From NCBI GenBank assembly GCA_963786225.1, contig CAWAYQ010000006.1, forward strand, positions 186,001-250,000: DNA of 64,000 nucleotides, written 5' to 3'. Under the pieces are notes generated by a model, which was not told where the DNA came from, searched no databases, and saw only the letters and a program-made list of their open reading frames with translations. This DNA comes from Flaviflagellibacter sp963786225. Lineage in GTDB: Bacteria; Pseudomonadota; Alphaproteobacteria; Rhizobiales; Methylopilaceae. Position numbers and translations under genes: made by a program. Numbering within the stretch: the first letter of the stretch is position 1; every line of letters begins with the position of its first letter. Positions 8,653 through 17,102 of this stretch are shown piece after piece.

Positions 8653-10032
8653 ATGGACCACACCGAAAAACTGGCGCGCTTCCTCCATTCTGTGCCGGAC
8701 ATCGAGCTTCCGGATGCCGTTGTCGAGCGCGCGAAAATTCATATCCTCGACACGATCGGTGTCGCAATCGGCGGGTCGCAAACGCCCCATGCTCGCCAGA
8801 GCAATGCGATGATCCGCGCCTTGGGATCGACGGGCCACATCACCGTAATCGCAAGTTCCGAGACGGCCAATGTGCTCGACGCAGCCTTTCTCAATGGTGT
8901 GTTCGCGCATGCGATCGACTTCGACGATGCGCACCGCTTCGTGCATGCCGGCGCGGCGGTGGTACCGACGGCGCTCGCCTTCGCGCAATATGCAGGGGCA
9001 AGCGGCCGCGACTTCCTGGCTTCGGTCGTTGCCGGGTATGAGGGGTCCGTCCGCGTCAGCCTCGCGGGCGGCCCCGCCCACCGCAAGCGGGGCTATCACC
9101 CGACCGGGACCTGCAATGTCGTCGGTGCCACAGCGAGCGCCGCGGTCTTGATGAAGCTGAACCCCGAGCAGACCGTGTCCGCGATCGGCATCGCCTGCAG
9201 CCAGGCCGCAGGGCTGACGCAGTACCGGATCGACGGCGCCGCGACCAAGCACCTGCACGCCGGCTTCGCCGCACGCAGCGGCGGTGCCTCGGTCTTGCTG
9301 GCGCGCGAAGGCCTGCGCGGAACGGCCTCGGCGATCGACGGCGAACTCGGCTTTCTCAACGTGCTCGCCGATGGTGGCGAACCGGAGCGGCTGACCGCCG
9401 GCCTTGGCGAGAGCTTTGCGGTGGCGACGTCGGACATCAAGCCGTTCCCGTCCTGTCGACAAACCCACGCACCCGTCGATCTTTCGCTCAAGATTCGCGG
9501 TAGCGGCGTACGCGCGGAAGCAATCGATGACGTCGAGCTGCGCACTTACGCCTATTGCGACAAGCCGTGGCACGTGACGACCGAGCCACCGTCGACCTCG
9601 CTCGAGGCGATGCTGAACATCCCGTATTGCATCGCGATGGCGCTCTCCAATGGCCGCCTGACGCTCGCGGACTTTTCAGACGAGGCTCTGGCCCGCAAGG
9701 ATATCCACGCGCTGATGAAGAAGATCCGCATCGTGGTGGATGAGGGTCTCACGGCCGTATGGCCTGGGGAGCGAGGCGCGATACTGAACATCACCGCGTC
9801 CGGACAGATCCATTCCGGGAAGGCAACAAATCCGCGCGGCGGCGTCGACAGTCCGCTGGATTTCGCCGAGATCGTCACAAAGTTCGAAGGTCTGTCGATC
9901 CCCGTTCTGGGTCAGGAGAAGACGGAGGCCATCGTCCAGTCGGTGCGGACGATCGAGAGGGCGCCCGACCTCGACACTTTGTGCGGACATCTGGCGTCAA
10001 AGGTTACGCGGCGCCAAGCGGAGCACGTCTGA
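8653..10032 (+). CDS. MmgE/PrpD family protein (2-methylcitrate dehydratase-like)
   Basis: A 459-residue protein, the usual MmgE/PrpD size. Start ATG 8653 follows AGGGGCT. Family landmarks are HAIDFDDAHRFVHAGAAV (about residues 88-105), RGYHPTGTCNVVGATASAA and FPSCRQTHAPVDL. The family covers 2-methylcitrate dehydratase, cis-aconitate decarboxylase and other lyases or epimerases acting on carboxylates, so the exact reaction is open. It follows the TctBAC genes on the same strand and is probably co-transcribed with them. A second member is encoded on the other strand at 13.2-14.6 kb. Two different PrpD-like enzymes in one locus suggest consecutive or stereospecific steps. Confidence 0.88.
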   Translation: MDHTEKLARFLHSVPDIELPDAVVERAKIHILDTIGVAIGGSQTPHARQSNAMIRALGSTGHITVIASSETANVLDAAFLNGVFAHAIDFDDAHRFVHAGAAVVPTALAFAQYAGASGRDFLASVVAGYEGSVRVSLAGGPAHRKRGYHPTGTCNVVGATASAAVLMKLNPEQTVSAIGIACSQAAGLTQYRIDGAATKHLHAGFAARSGGASVLLAREGLRGTASAIDGELGFLNVLADGGEPERLTAGLGESFAVATSDIKPFPSCRQTHAPVDLSLKIRGSGVRAEAIDDVELRTYAYCDKPWHVTTEPPSTSLEAMLNIPYCIAMALSNGRLTLADFSDEALARKDIHALMKKIRIVVDEGLTAVWPGERGAILNITASGQIHSGKATNPRGGVDSPLDFAEIVTKFEGLSIPVLGQEKTEAIVQSVRTIERAPDLDTLCGHLASKVTRRQAEHV

Positions 10033-10066
10033 GCGGCCGCACTGAGGCGCGACCGCGGTTCCCGCC

Positions 10067-11047
10067 TCAGTGTACGAAATTGAGAACCTTGTCGCCGGGC
10101 ATCAGCACGCGCACCGGCTTGCCGACGATATAGGCCAGAATATTCTCGACGGTCTGCGAGAAGTAGAGCCGGTAATTGTCTTCGGTGACGTAGCCGATAT
10201 GGGGCGTGAGAACCACGTTATCGAGGCGGCGCAGAGGATGATCCTGCGGCAGCGGCTCGACATCGAAGACATCCAGTGCGGCGCCCCCGATACGCTTGTC
10301 TTGAAGTGCGCGGACAAGTGCCCCTTCGTTCACGAGCGGGCCGCGTGATGTATTGATGATATAGGCGCCCGGTTTCATGCGCTTCAGTTCGGGGGCGCCG
10401 ATCAGGTTTGTCAACTCGTCTGTCAGCGGTACATGCAGCGTGATGGCATCCGACCGCTCGATCAACTCCTCCTTGTCGACGAGCGTCGCGCCGGACTCGG
10501 CTGCGCGGGCCGCGGTCAGGCTGCGGCTCCAGGCGATCACGTTCATCCCGAAAGCCTGGCCGATCTTGGCGACCGGAAGGCCAATCGTGCCGAGGCCAAT
10601 GATGCCGAGGGTGCGTCCCATCAGTCCGCGTCCGAGATCGGTCTGCCAGCCGCCGCCGCGTACAGCTCCATGCTCGAAGGGAATTTTGCGGAACAGCGAC
10701 AGGATCAGACCCCACGTCAACTCGACTGGAAAGCACGGAATCGACGCGGTCGAGCAGACCGTAATGCCAAGCTCGGCGGCGGCCTCCAGATCGATCGTAT
10801 CCGAGTTCCGGCGACCGGTTGCGAGCAGGAGCTTCAGGCGCGGAAGGCGCTCAAGGACACGGCGCGGAAACTCGGTGCGTTCGCGCATCCGTGACACCGC
10901 GTCGAAATCCTTCAATCGTTCGACCAGCGCGTCCTCGTCGTAAACATGATCGGTGAAGGAGACGACCTCGACACTGTCGGGAAGCAGGCGCCAGTCCGCC
11001 ATTTTCAATGCGACGGACTGATAGTCGTCGAGTATCGCGATACGCAT
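10067..11047 (-). CDS. D-isomer-specific 2-hydroxyacid dehydrogenase, NAD-dependent
   Basis: A 326-residue enzyme starting at ATG 11047 with AAGGAG 7 nt upstream. The nucleotide-binding motif is GIIGLGTIGLPVAKIG. The catalytic set is Arg in INTSRGPLVNE, the acidic residue in DVFDVEPLP and His in LTPHIGYVT. It resembles the phosphoglycerate dehydrogenase-like branch. It would interconvert a D-2-hydroxyacid and a 2-oxoacid. It converges with the PrpD-like gene at 8.6-10.0 kb and carries its own copy of the shared operator motif upstream, so it probably belongs to the same pathway. Confidence 0.9.
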   Translation of the reverse strand: MRIAILDDYQSVALKMADWRLLPDSVEVVSFTDHVYDEDALVERLKDFDAVSRMRERTEFPRRVLERLPRLKLLLATGRRNSDTIDLEAAAELGITVCSTASIPCFPVELTWGLILSLFRKIPFEHGAVRGGGWQTDLGRGLMGRTLGIIGLGTIGLPVAKIGQAFGMNVIAWSRSLTAARAAESGATLVDKEELIERSDAITLHVPLTDELTNLIGAPELKRMKPGAYIINTSRGPLVNEGALVRALQDKRIGGAALDVFDVEPLPQDHPLRRLDNVVLTPHIGYVTEDNYRLYFSQTVENILAYIVGKPVRVLMPGDKVLNFVH

Positions 11048-11100
11048 GCCCGGCTCCTTGTCTGAGTCCCCCGCCCGTTTGGTAAGGGGAGGTGTCGACA

Positions 11101-11116
11101 AGCAAAATATCGTGTC
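11101..11116 (-). promoter_or_regulatory. Candidate IclR-type operator upstream of the hydroxyacid dehydrogenase
   Basis: The minus strand reads GACACGATATTTTGCT. It shares most positions with the site ahead of the second PrpD-like gene (GAAACGCTATTTTG) and lies 54 nt before the dehydrogenase start. It is weaker than the copies at 4351 and 5341. Confidence 0.35.
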
Positions 11117-11148
11117 ATCTGGCGAAATGAAATCCCGCCTGTGATGAA

Positions 11149-11898
11149 TCAGGCTCGGATCGGGCGCCGCTTTTTCTTCGGCTCGGGGATCTGGTCGCGC
11201 GCCGCGTCGATTGGCGCCGGGTCGCCGCCGAGACTGTAGGTAAGGGCGGATGCGCCTTCCAGAACGGCGCGCGACAGGAACGGGATGGTCTCGTCGTCGA
11301 AATGGCTGGCGGGACCCGACAGCGAAATGGCCGCGGACAGCTGCTGGCCGAGGCGGAACACGGGGGCCGCGACAGAGGCAATCTCCGGATGACGCTCGCC
11401 CATGTTCACGGCGAGATAGGAGGCCCGCGCACGGTTGAACTCGGCGCCTTTTTCTCCGGAAAACGCCTGCAGGATGAGGCCCGTGCCGCCGGGCCGCAAG
11501 GGGCGGACATCGCCTTCGCGCAGATGCGAGCGCAGCGTATTCGACGATTCCACCATGAACAGGCAGACGCGGAAATCCTTTTCCCGGATGAAGTAAGCCG
11601 CGGTCTCGCCGGTCTTGGTGACCATGCTCTGAAGGACCGGGAGAACATGGTCGCTGAGCCGGAAGGAGCGCTGATAGACGGAGCCGAGGTGAATGGGATT
11701 CGGGCCGAGCGAGAAGCGGCCTTCCCCCAGGCGCACGACGTAATTGAATTTCTCAAGGGAAACCATCAGCCTGAGGATGGTCGCCTTGTTCAACTTGGTC
11801 TTCTCGGAGACCTCCTTCAGGGACATCACCCGAGCGCCGTCCTTGAACGCTTCGAGGATTAGGAGGGCCCGTTCGACCGCATCAACTCCAGTCGCCAT
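11149..11898 (-). CDS. IclR-family transcriptional regulator
   Basis: A 249-residue protein. The N-terminal winged helix-turn-helix (VERALLILEAF, then MSLKEVSEKTKLNKATILRL) is followed by the IclR effector-binding domain (about residues 75-240), including the GETAAYFIREKDFRVCLFMVES-type segment. It is the only full-length regulator inside the 3-14.6 kb island. It is therefore the natural candidate to bind the GAAACG-n3-TTTyG sites ahead of its neighbours. Family members usually respond to the pathway substrate or an intermediate. No strong ribosome site is seen before ATG 11898. The C-terminus ends in a basic KKKRR tail. Confidence 0.92.
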   Translation of the reverse strand: MATGVDAVERALLILEAFKDGARVMSLKEVSEKTKLNKATILRLMVSLEKFNYVVRLGEGRFSLGPNPIHLGSVYQRSFRLSDHVLPVLQSMVTKTGETAAYFIREKDFRVCLFMVESSNTLRSHLREGDVRPLRPGGTGLILQAFSGEKGAEFNRARASYLAVNMGERHPEIASVAAPVFRLGQQLSAAISLSGPASHFDDETIPFLSRAVLEGASALTYSLGGDPAPIDAARDQIPEPKKKRRPIRA

Positions 11899-12064
11899 TC
11901 AAAAGTTACCGTGCGAGAGTTCTGAGGAAGCGTCCGGGCGGCCCGAAATGGACCCGTCGCGGCCGACTTCCGGCCCGCAGGAGCGCGAGCGCACGCGTAT
12001 CTAGCAGCGGGGCCGCCCATGCACCAGAAGTTTGCATATGAGCGGAGCCCCCAGGGGCCGCCAC

Positions 12065-13165
12065 TCAGGCGGCCTTGCGGGTCGTTACGGAAGCCGGGAC
12101 AAAAACCTTCCCGGCCATGATCTTGCGGGCGGTGCGGACCGCGCCGCCGCTCACGATCTCCATGTCCGCTCCGAGACCGCGTGTAGCGAGGGCGACGTCG
12201 ATCTGGCCGCTCGGGTGTTCGAGCCAAACGATGCGGTCGTCGCCGGGCGGCAGCCTGGCGATGCCGTCGGCGACCGATCCCGCCAGCGCCACGCAGCTCG
12301 CCACACAGATCGAACCCGTGACCGCAAAGGCCGCGTGCGTCTTGTGCGGGACGAAATAGCGGGCGGCGACGGCGCCGCCGGCCCGCGGCGGCGCCACAAT
12401 GGCGACCTTCGGGATGACCTTGTCCGAGACATCGCCGAATCCCATCCGGCGGCCGGCCTCGATCCGGATCTTCTCCATGCGCGCAAAGAACGCCGCGTCG
12501 CCGTCGAGCTCCTCGGGAAATTCGTAACCGGTCTTGCCGAGATCGCGGGCGCGCACGATCATCATCGGCATCGCGACGTCGAGCAGCGTCACCTCGACGC
12601 CGTCGATCGTGTCGATCACTTTGCCGGTCGGCAGCATCGCGCCGGTCTTCCCGCCGACAATGTCCATGAAGTTCAGGCGGATCTCGGCGGCGGTGCCGGG
12701 CACGCCGTCGATCGCCGTGTCGCCGTCATACTCCACCACGCCACCCGGAGTCTGGATCAGGGCCTCGATGCGGCTGTCCGTATTGACATTATAGATGACG
12801 ACGCGCGTGACCCCATCGGTTGCCTTGACCATCCCGGTCTCGATCGCAAAGGGGCCCACGCCGGCGAGCATGTTGCCACAAGGAGGCTCCGTATCGACGA
12901 CAGGCTTGTCGACCGACACCTGCGCGAAGAGATAGTCGACATCGATGCCGGGGCGCTCCGATGGGCTGACGATCGCGACCTTGCTGGTCAGTGTGTCGGA
13001 GCCGCCGAGGCCGTCGATCTGCCGCGGATCGGGCGATCCCATCGCGGCGAGCAGGACCGAGGCGAAAGCCTTTCTGTCCTCGGGCAGTTCGGACAGTTTG
13101 AAGAAGGGCCCTTTGGACGTGCCGCCCCGCATGAGCATGCAGGGAATTCCGATCTGCCGTGCCAT
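12065..13165 (-). CDS. PrpF-type isomerase (4-oxalomesaconate tautomerase-like)
   Basis: A 366-residue protein from ATG 13165, with GGGAGG 8 nt upstream. The N-terminal signature CMLMRGGTSKGPFF and the cysteine motif PPCGNMLAGVGPFAIE are typical of the PrpF/GalD group, which has a diaminopimelate epimerase-like fold. Characterised members isomerise double bonds in aconitate, methylaconitate or 4-oxalomesaconate. It lies 40 bp downstream of the second PrpD-like gene on the same strand, so the two are probably one operon. This supports breakdown of an unsaturated di- or tricarboxylate. The natural substrate is not certain. Confidence 0.9.
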   Translation of the reverse strand: MARQIGIPCMLMRGGTSKGPFFKLSELPEDRKAFASVLLAAMGSPDPRQIDGLGGSDTLTSKVAIVSPSERPGIDVDYLFAQVSVDKPVVDTEPPCGNMLAGVGPFAIETGMVKATDGVTRVVIYNVNTDSRIEALIQTPGGVVEYDGDTAIDGVPGTAAEIRLNFMDIVGGKTGAMLPTGKVIDTIDGVEVTLLDVAMPMMIVRARDLGKTGYEFPEELDGDAAFFARMEKIRIEAGRRMGFGDVSDKVIPKVAIVAPPRAGGAVAARYFVPHKTHAAFAVTGSICVASCVALAGSVADGIARLPPGDDRIVWLEHPSGQIDVALATRGLGADMEIVSGGAVRTARKIMAGKVFVPASVTTRKAA

Positions 13166-13205
13166 ATGTGCCGAGCCTCCCTGTGCGTGCGCCGCCGGCG
13201 CGATG

Positions 13206-14564
13206 TCAGTGCTGCGGAATATCCAGAAGATCGAGACCGTCCGAGATCGCCGTCGAGCGCTCGATCTCCGACCAGTAGTCGAGAGCACGGCTGGCTGGTG
13301 CCGCGCCGAGAGCGGGCTCGCACAGCCGCGTGAACTTCTCGCCGATTCCCTTGCGCGATATCGGGTTTGTCTCGTGACCGAGAGGATTCACAATCTCGGC
13401 ATTGTAGGTGCGGCCCGACTTGTCGCGCGCGGTCGCGCGCATGCGGATGGTGTCCGGAAAATCGTTCTGGATGTCGTCGGCGACGCGAACGGAGATCAGC
13501 GCCATCAGCGGCCGGATGTCGGGATCGAGATAGGCTTCGGGCTCGAACGCCGCCGGATCGACCACGCCGTGGCGGAGCGCGCGTGCCATGATGTAGGGCA
13601 GGCTGTGGTCGGCCGTGCCCTGGGTGCGCGGATCCCATTTGGCGGGTTCGCTGCCGCTCTCGCTCCAAGCCTGCCAGTAGGTATCGACATCGATCAACTC
13701 GATGTCGTCGACCGCGACCTGCTTGCGCAGCTCGATGCCGGCCCAGACGGCAAGCTGCATGTTGTAGGCGACCGGCCAGTATTTGAGCTTGGCGCGCGGC
13801 AGGAAGAAATGCTCCGGGCCGTTGCCGAATGCGGGAAGCTCGATCGGTCCTGAAACCTGCTCCGTCAGTCCGTGCCGGCCACTGAACGGCGCCTCCGGAC
13901 CGGTCATGCCGAGCTGCGCGAGCTGGGTGCAAAAGATCGAACTGCGCACAGCGGATGCCGTGGCCGCACCTTTCCACATGGACAACTGGCCGGCGCGGGT
14001 CGCGCGCAGCGGCATGTTGTTGACGGTCGCAAGCGAAATGGCGTGCCGCGTGATGTCGGCCGGAAGTTTCAGCAGATTGGCCAACGCCGCGGCCGACGCG
14101 CTGCCGACACCCGCTCCCTGGTCCCAGCCGCGCTCGCGGAACTGCCCTTTCATCTGCAAGCGGATGAAAATCTCATATGCGACCACCATCGCGGTGATCA
14201 GATCCTTGCCGGAGGCGCCCGACTGAGCGCCGATGGCGAGCAGGCCACCGATCGTATCGCTGGGATGGACGCCTGGATAGGTGTCGTTGAAATCGAGCGT
14301 ACGTATCATGGTGCTGTTGGTGAATCCCGCGGCGTCGGCGGCGACGACATCGCGCGAACCGAGGACGCGGCCGGCGAAGTCCGGCCTGGCCGGCGGTCCG
14401 GCGGTGGCGCGCGCGATCTTCACAAGCGGGGTGCTGTGGGCGCCGATGGCGCAGCCCAATGCGTCGACGAGGCGTTCGTTCGCGGCGGTCACGACCGAAG
14501 CGGGGATGTCCTCGAACTTAAGGTCCGTCGCGAACGAGACGAAACTGTCCAAAATGGCATCCAC
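13206..14564 (-). CDS. Second MmgE/PrpD family protein
   Basis: About 452 residues from GTG 14564, which has GGGAGAG 5 nt upstream. An upstream in-frame start at 14633 would place the operator motif inside the gene. Family landmarks are RTLDFNDTYPGVHPSDTIGG (about residues 86-105) and WDQGAGVGSASAAALANLL. It differs clearly from the member at 8.65 kb, for example FND instead of FDD. It is the first gene of an operon with the PrpF-type isomerase, and carries a copy of the shared operator motif just upstream. Confidence 0.88.
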   Translation of the reverse strand: MDAILDSFVSFATDLKFEDIPASVVTAANERLVDALGCAIGAHSTPLVKIARATAGPPARPDFAGRVLGSRDVVAADAAGFTNSTMIRTLDFNDTYPGVHPSDTIGGLLAIGAQSGASGKDLITAMVVAYEIFIRLQMKGQFRERGWDQGAGVGSASAAALANLLKLPADITRHAISLATVNNMPLRATRAGQLSMWKGAATASAVRSSIFCTQLAQLGMTGPEAPFSGRHGLTEQVSGPIELPAFGNGPEHFFLPRAKLKYWPVAYNMQLAVWAGIELRKQVAVDDIELIDVDTYWQAWSESGSEPAKWDPRTQGTADHSLPYIMARALRHGVVDPAAFEPEAYLDPDIRPLMALISVRVADDIQNDFPDTIRMRATARDKSGRTYNAEIVNPLGHETNPISRKGIGEKFTRLCEPALGAAPASRALDYWSEIERSTAISDGLDLLDIPQH

Positions 14565-14611
14565 GAACGCTCTCCCATTGAGAATGGGGTCTGCGTCCCA
14601 TTTCATCACAC

Positions 14612-14626
14612 AAAATAGCGTTTCGA
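14612..14626 (-). promoter_or_regulatory. Candidate IclR-type operator upstream of the second PrpD-like gene
   Basis: The minus strand reads GAAACGCTATTTTGT, matching the motif at 4351 and 5341 at its conserved ends. It lies 47 nt before the GTG start. The half-sites GAAA and TTTT flank a 5-nt centre. Confidence 0.45.
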
Positions 14627-14768
14627 AATTCAATAGGCAAGTGCCGTGCCGGCAGGTGCGGGCGCTACGCCTTCTTTAAGGCCGCGCCGGCACCAAAGCC
14701 GCTCAGCTTCGCCGGTCTGTCCTCTCCCGCCCCAGCCGATGCGCGGGGAGGCCTCGGCGGAGCAGATC

Positions 14769-15852
14769 TCACAGCCACGTCGTCGACGGGCGTTGCAGAA
14801 CCGGTGCGTACGGCCCGCCCGTGCTTTCCCGCACGGCAAGTTCAAAACCCATATCGACGATCTTCTCGGCGACATTGCGCCCGGCAATCGCGTCCAGCGC
14901 CATCTGCACCGACCTGAAGCCCATAGCGTAGCGATAGGTCTTGACGCTGGTCAGCGACGGAAATGATGCCGCCATCATTTCGAGGTCGTTGAATCCGGCG
15001 ATGCCGAGTTGCTGCGGCACGTCGAGCGCCGAGCGTTGGCATTCGAACAGCGCGCCCATTGCAAGATCGTCGTTGTTACAGAAGACCGCATCGACATCCG
15101 GCACGCGTGCGATGAGGTCGCGCAGGAGATCGCGGCCGAGCGAGACGGACGACGCGACGGGAGTGGTGGTGATGAGCGCGGGGTCGAAATGACCTTTCCC
15201 CTCGAGGACGTCGCGATAGCCCTGGAGGCGCCTTTGCGACCGCGGATCCATCCGCGCTCCGACAAAGCCGATACGCCGATATCCCGCCTCCCAGAGGTGC
15301 GAGACGACAGCGGCGGCCGCCTCGCGATGAGAGAAGCCGATCATCATGTCGAGCGGGTCCGGTCCGGTTTCCATGATCTGCAGAATGGGGCAGCCGGCGG
15401 CCTGCAAAAGGCGGCGGGCGCCGGGCGTCTGATCGATCCCGGAAACAATCAGGGCGGCCGGCCGCTGGCACGTGAAGATCGTGATGCAGCCGTTCTTCTT
15501 CGACCGGCGAGTACCGGCTGTTCCCGAGCTGGATCTGGTAGGGGCTGCGGGTCGCCGCGTCATACATGCCGCGCAGGACATCGGCGAACACGTTGTTCGT
15601 CAGCGAGGGAATGATGACGCCGATGACGTCCGCGCGCGCGGAGGCGAGCGCCCGGGCATTCGGATCCGGCATATATCCCAGAGCCGACACGGCGGCTTCG
15701 ATCGATGCCCGGAGTTCGGCGGATACGCGCTCGGGCGCGCGTAGCGCGCGGGACACCGTGATGGCGCTGACACCCGCGAGCCGCGCGACATCCGAAATCG
15801 TGGGCCGGCCGCCGCCCCGCCGTTTCTTGCTCGCCGGTGGAATCTCGTTCAT
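14769..15852 (-). pseudogene. LacI-family repressor of the gluconokinase/TRAP operon, split by a frameshift near 15475
   Basis: ATG 15852 opens a LacI-type protein. The helix-turn-helix TISDVARLAGVSAITVSRAL is at about residues 18-37 and the hinge and first half of the sugar-binding domain continue to GNSRYSPVEEERL. The homologous continuation, CQRPAALIVSGIDQ to PSTTWL, lies in a neighbouring frame and stops at 14769. One extra or missing base near 15470-15500 explains this. Both halves are otherwise well preserved, so this is either a sequencing error or a very recent mutation. It is divergent from gluconokinase, and operators lie at its own start and ahead of the kinase. This fits a GntR-like repressor of sugar-acid use that also controls itself. 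Confidence 0.8.
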
Positions 15853-15869
15853 TTGACAGCGCTATCAAA
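15852..15869. promoter_or_regulatory. LacI-type operator overlapping the repressor start
   Basis: TTTGACAGCGCTATCAAA is a palindrome with one mismatch and the central AGCGCT typical of LacI-family sites. It begins at the repressor start codon, which suggests autoregulation. Confidence 0.6.
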
Positions 15870-15910
15870 AAAAGCCCGCGCTCGCAAAGCGGGTCCGTTG
15901 ACGGGCTAGA

Positions 15911-15926
15911 ATGGTAGCGCTACCAT
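15911..15926. promoter_or_regulatory. LacI-type operator of the gluconokinase/TRAP operon
   Basis: ATGGTAGCGCTACCAT is a perfect 16-bp palindrome in the divergent promoter region, 44 nt before the gluconokinase GTG. Its layout matches LacI/GntR-type operators. Confidence 0.75.
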
Positions 15927-15969
15927 CCCTCAAAAGCAGCCAAGATTGCAGAGAATTTGGGAGGAAACT

Positions 15970-16524
15970 GTGGACGCCACACGTGCTGCGACCGGCAGGC
16001 CGATCGCCGTCGTGATGGGCGTCGCCGGAAGCGGGAAATCGCTCATCGGGCGCATGCTGGCAGCGCGTTGCGGCTGGCCGTTCGTCGAAGGCGACGATCT
16101 TCATCCCCCTGAGAACGTCGCCCGCATGACGCGCGGCCTGCCGCTCGACGATGCCCACCGCCAGATCTGGCTTGACCGCATCGCGGACACGATCGCATCC
16201 GCCCCGATGGGTTCGGGTCTGGTCATCGCCTGCTCCGCTCTGAAGCGCAGCTATCGCGACAGGCTGCGCATCGCGAGCCCCCATGTGGTTTTCCTCCACC
16301 TCGCCGGCGGCCCCGACCTCATCGAAACACGCATGGCGGCGCGCACGGGACATTTCATGCCGCCGAGCCTTCTCGCGAGCCAGTTCGATGATCTCGAGCC
16401 GCCGCAGCCGGACGAGCCGGCGCTGACGCTCGACGCAAACCAGGCCCCGGACGCGATCGTCGAACAGGCCTGCGGCCTACTCGCGGAAAGCGGCAACACC
16501 CTGCAGGCTGGGAGGCGGGCATGA
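15970..16524 (+). CDS. gntK: Gluconokinase (GntK type)
   Basis: About 184 residues. GTG 15970 is chosen because GGGAGGA is 5-6 nt upstream; an in-frame TTG at 15946 has no such site. The P-loop is MGVAGSGKSLIG, followed by FVEGDDLHPPENVARM, which is characteristic of GntK-type kinases, and IACSALKRSYRDRLR. The enzyme phosphorylates gluconate, or a closely related sugar acid, to its 6-phosphate. Its stop overlaps the start of the TRAP small subunit by 4 nt, so uptake and phosphorylation are translationally coupled. Confidence 0.9.
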   Translation: MDATRAATGRPIAVVMGVAGSGKSLIGRMLAARCGWPFVEGDDLHPPENVARMTRGLPLDDAHRQIWLDRIADTIASAPMGSGLVIACSALKRSYRDRLRIASPHVVFLHLAGGPDLIETRMAARTGHFMPPSLLASQFDDLEPPQPDEPALTLDANQAPDAIVEQACGLLAESGNTLQAGRRA

Positions 16525-17102
16525 AAAAGATCGGCGATCTCGTCAGCAGGTTCGTCGAATGGATCATGGCGGCGCTGCTCGCCGTCATGGTGGTCCTCGT
16601 CTTCGGCAATGCTGCGGGCCGCTATTTGTTCGCGACCGGCTTCGCCGCCTCGGAGGAGATCTCCCGGCTCGCTTTCGTTTGGCTCATCTTCCTCGGCGCC
16701 ATACTGGCCGTGCGCGAGCGGGCCCATGTCGGCGTCGACATGCTGGTCCGGCGCTTCGGGCCGATCGGTAAGCGCATCTCGCTCGGCGCGATGAACATCC
16801 TCATCCTTTATGCACTGTGGCTGTTTGCGAAGGGCAGCTGGCAACAGACGGTCATCGGTATGGACAGCGTGACCCCGGTTACGGGCGTGCCGCTCGCGGC
16901 ATTCGCGGTCGTTGGCGTCATTACCGCGATCTCGATGGCTCTCCTGTTCATCATCGATCTCGTCCGGCTCGTGACCGGCCGGGTCCGCGACGACGAACTG
17001 ATCCAGGTGCGCGGGACCGCGGATCAGGAGACCGTGGTCGTCGGCCGGGACGAAGTCGCCGTTACAATTGTTCCCGTTCCGGCGGAGGGGACACAAAGAT
17101 GA
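16521..17102 (+). CDS. TRAP transporter small membrane subunit (DctQ-like)
   Basis: 193 residues with four hydrophobic helices. The family pattern is visible: NAAGRYLF in helix 1, EEISRLAFVWLIFLGA in helix 2, then RERAHVGVDML. The C-terminal 40 residues are a hydrophilic extension. The ATG overlaps the gluconokinase stop and the stop overlaps the start of the large subunit (ATGA both times). It pairs with DctM to form the membrane part of a TRAP importer. Confidence 0.92.
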   Translation: MKKIGDLVSRFVEWIMAALLAVMVVLVFGNAAGRYLFATGFAASEEISRLAFVWLIFLGAILAVRERAHVGVDMLVRRFGPIGKRISLGAMNILILYALWLFAKGSWQQTVIGMDSVTPVTGVPLAAFAVVGVITAISMALLFIIDLVRLVTGRVRDDELIQVRGTADQETVVVGRDEVAVTIVPVPAEGTQR

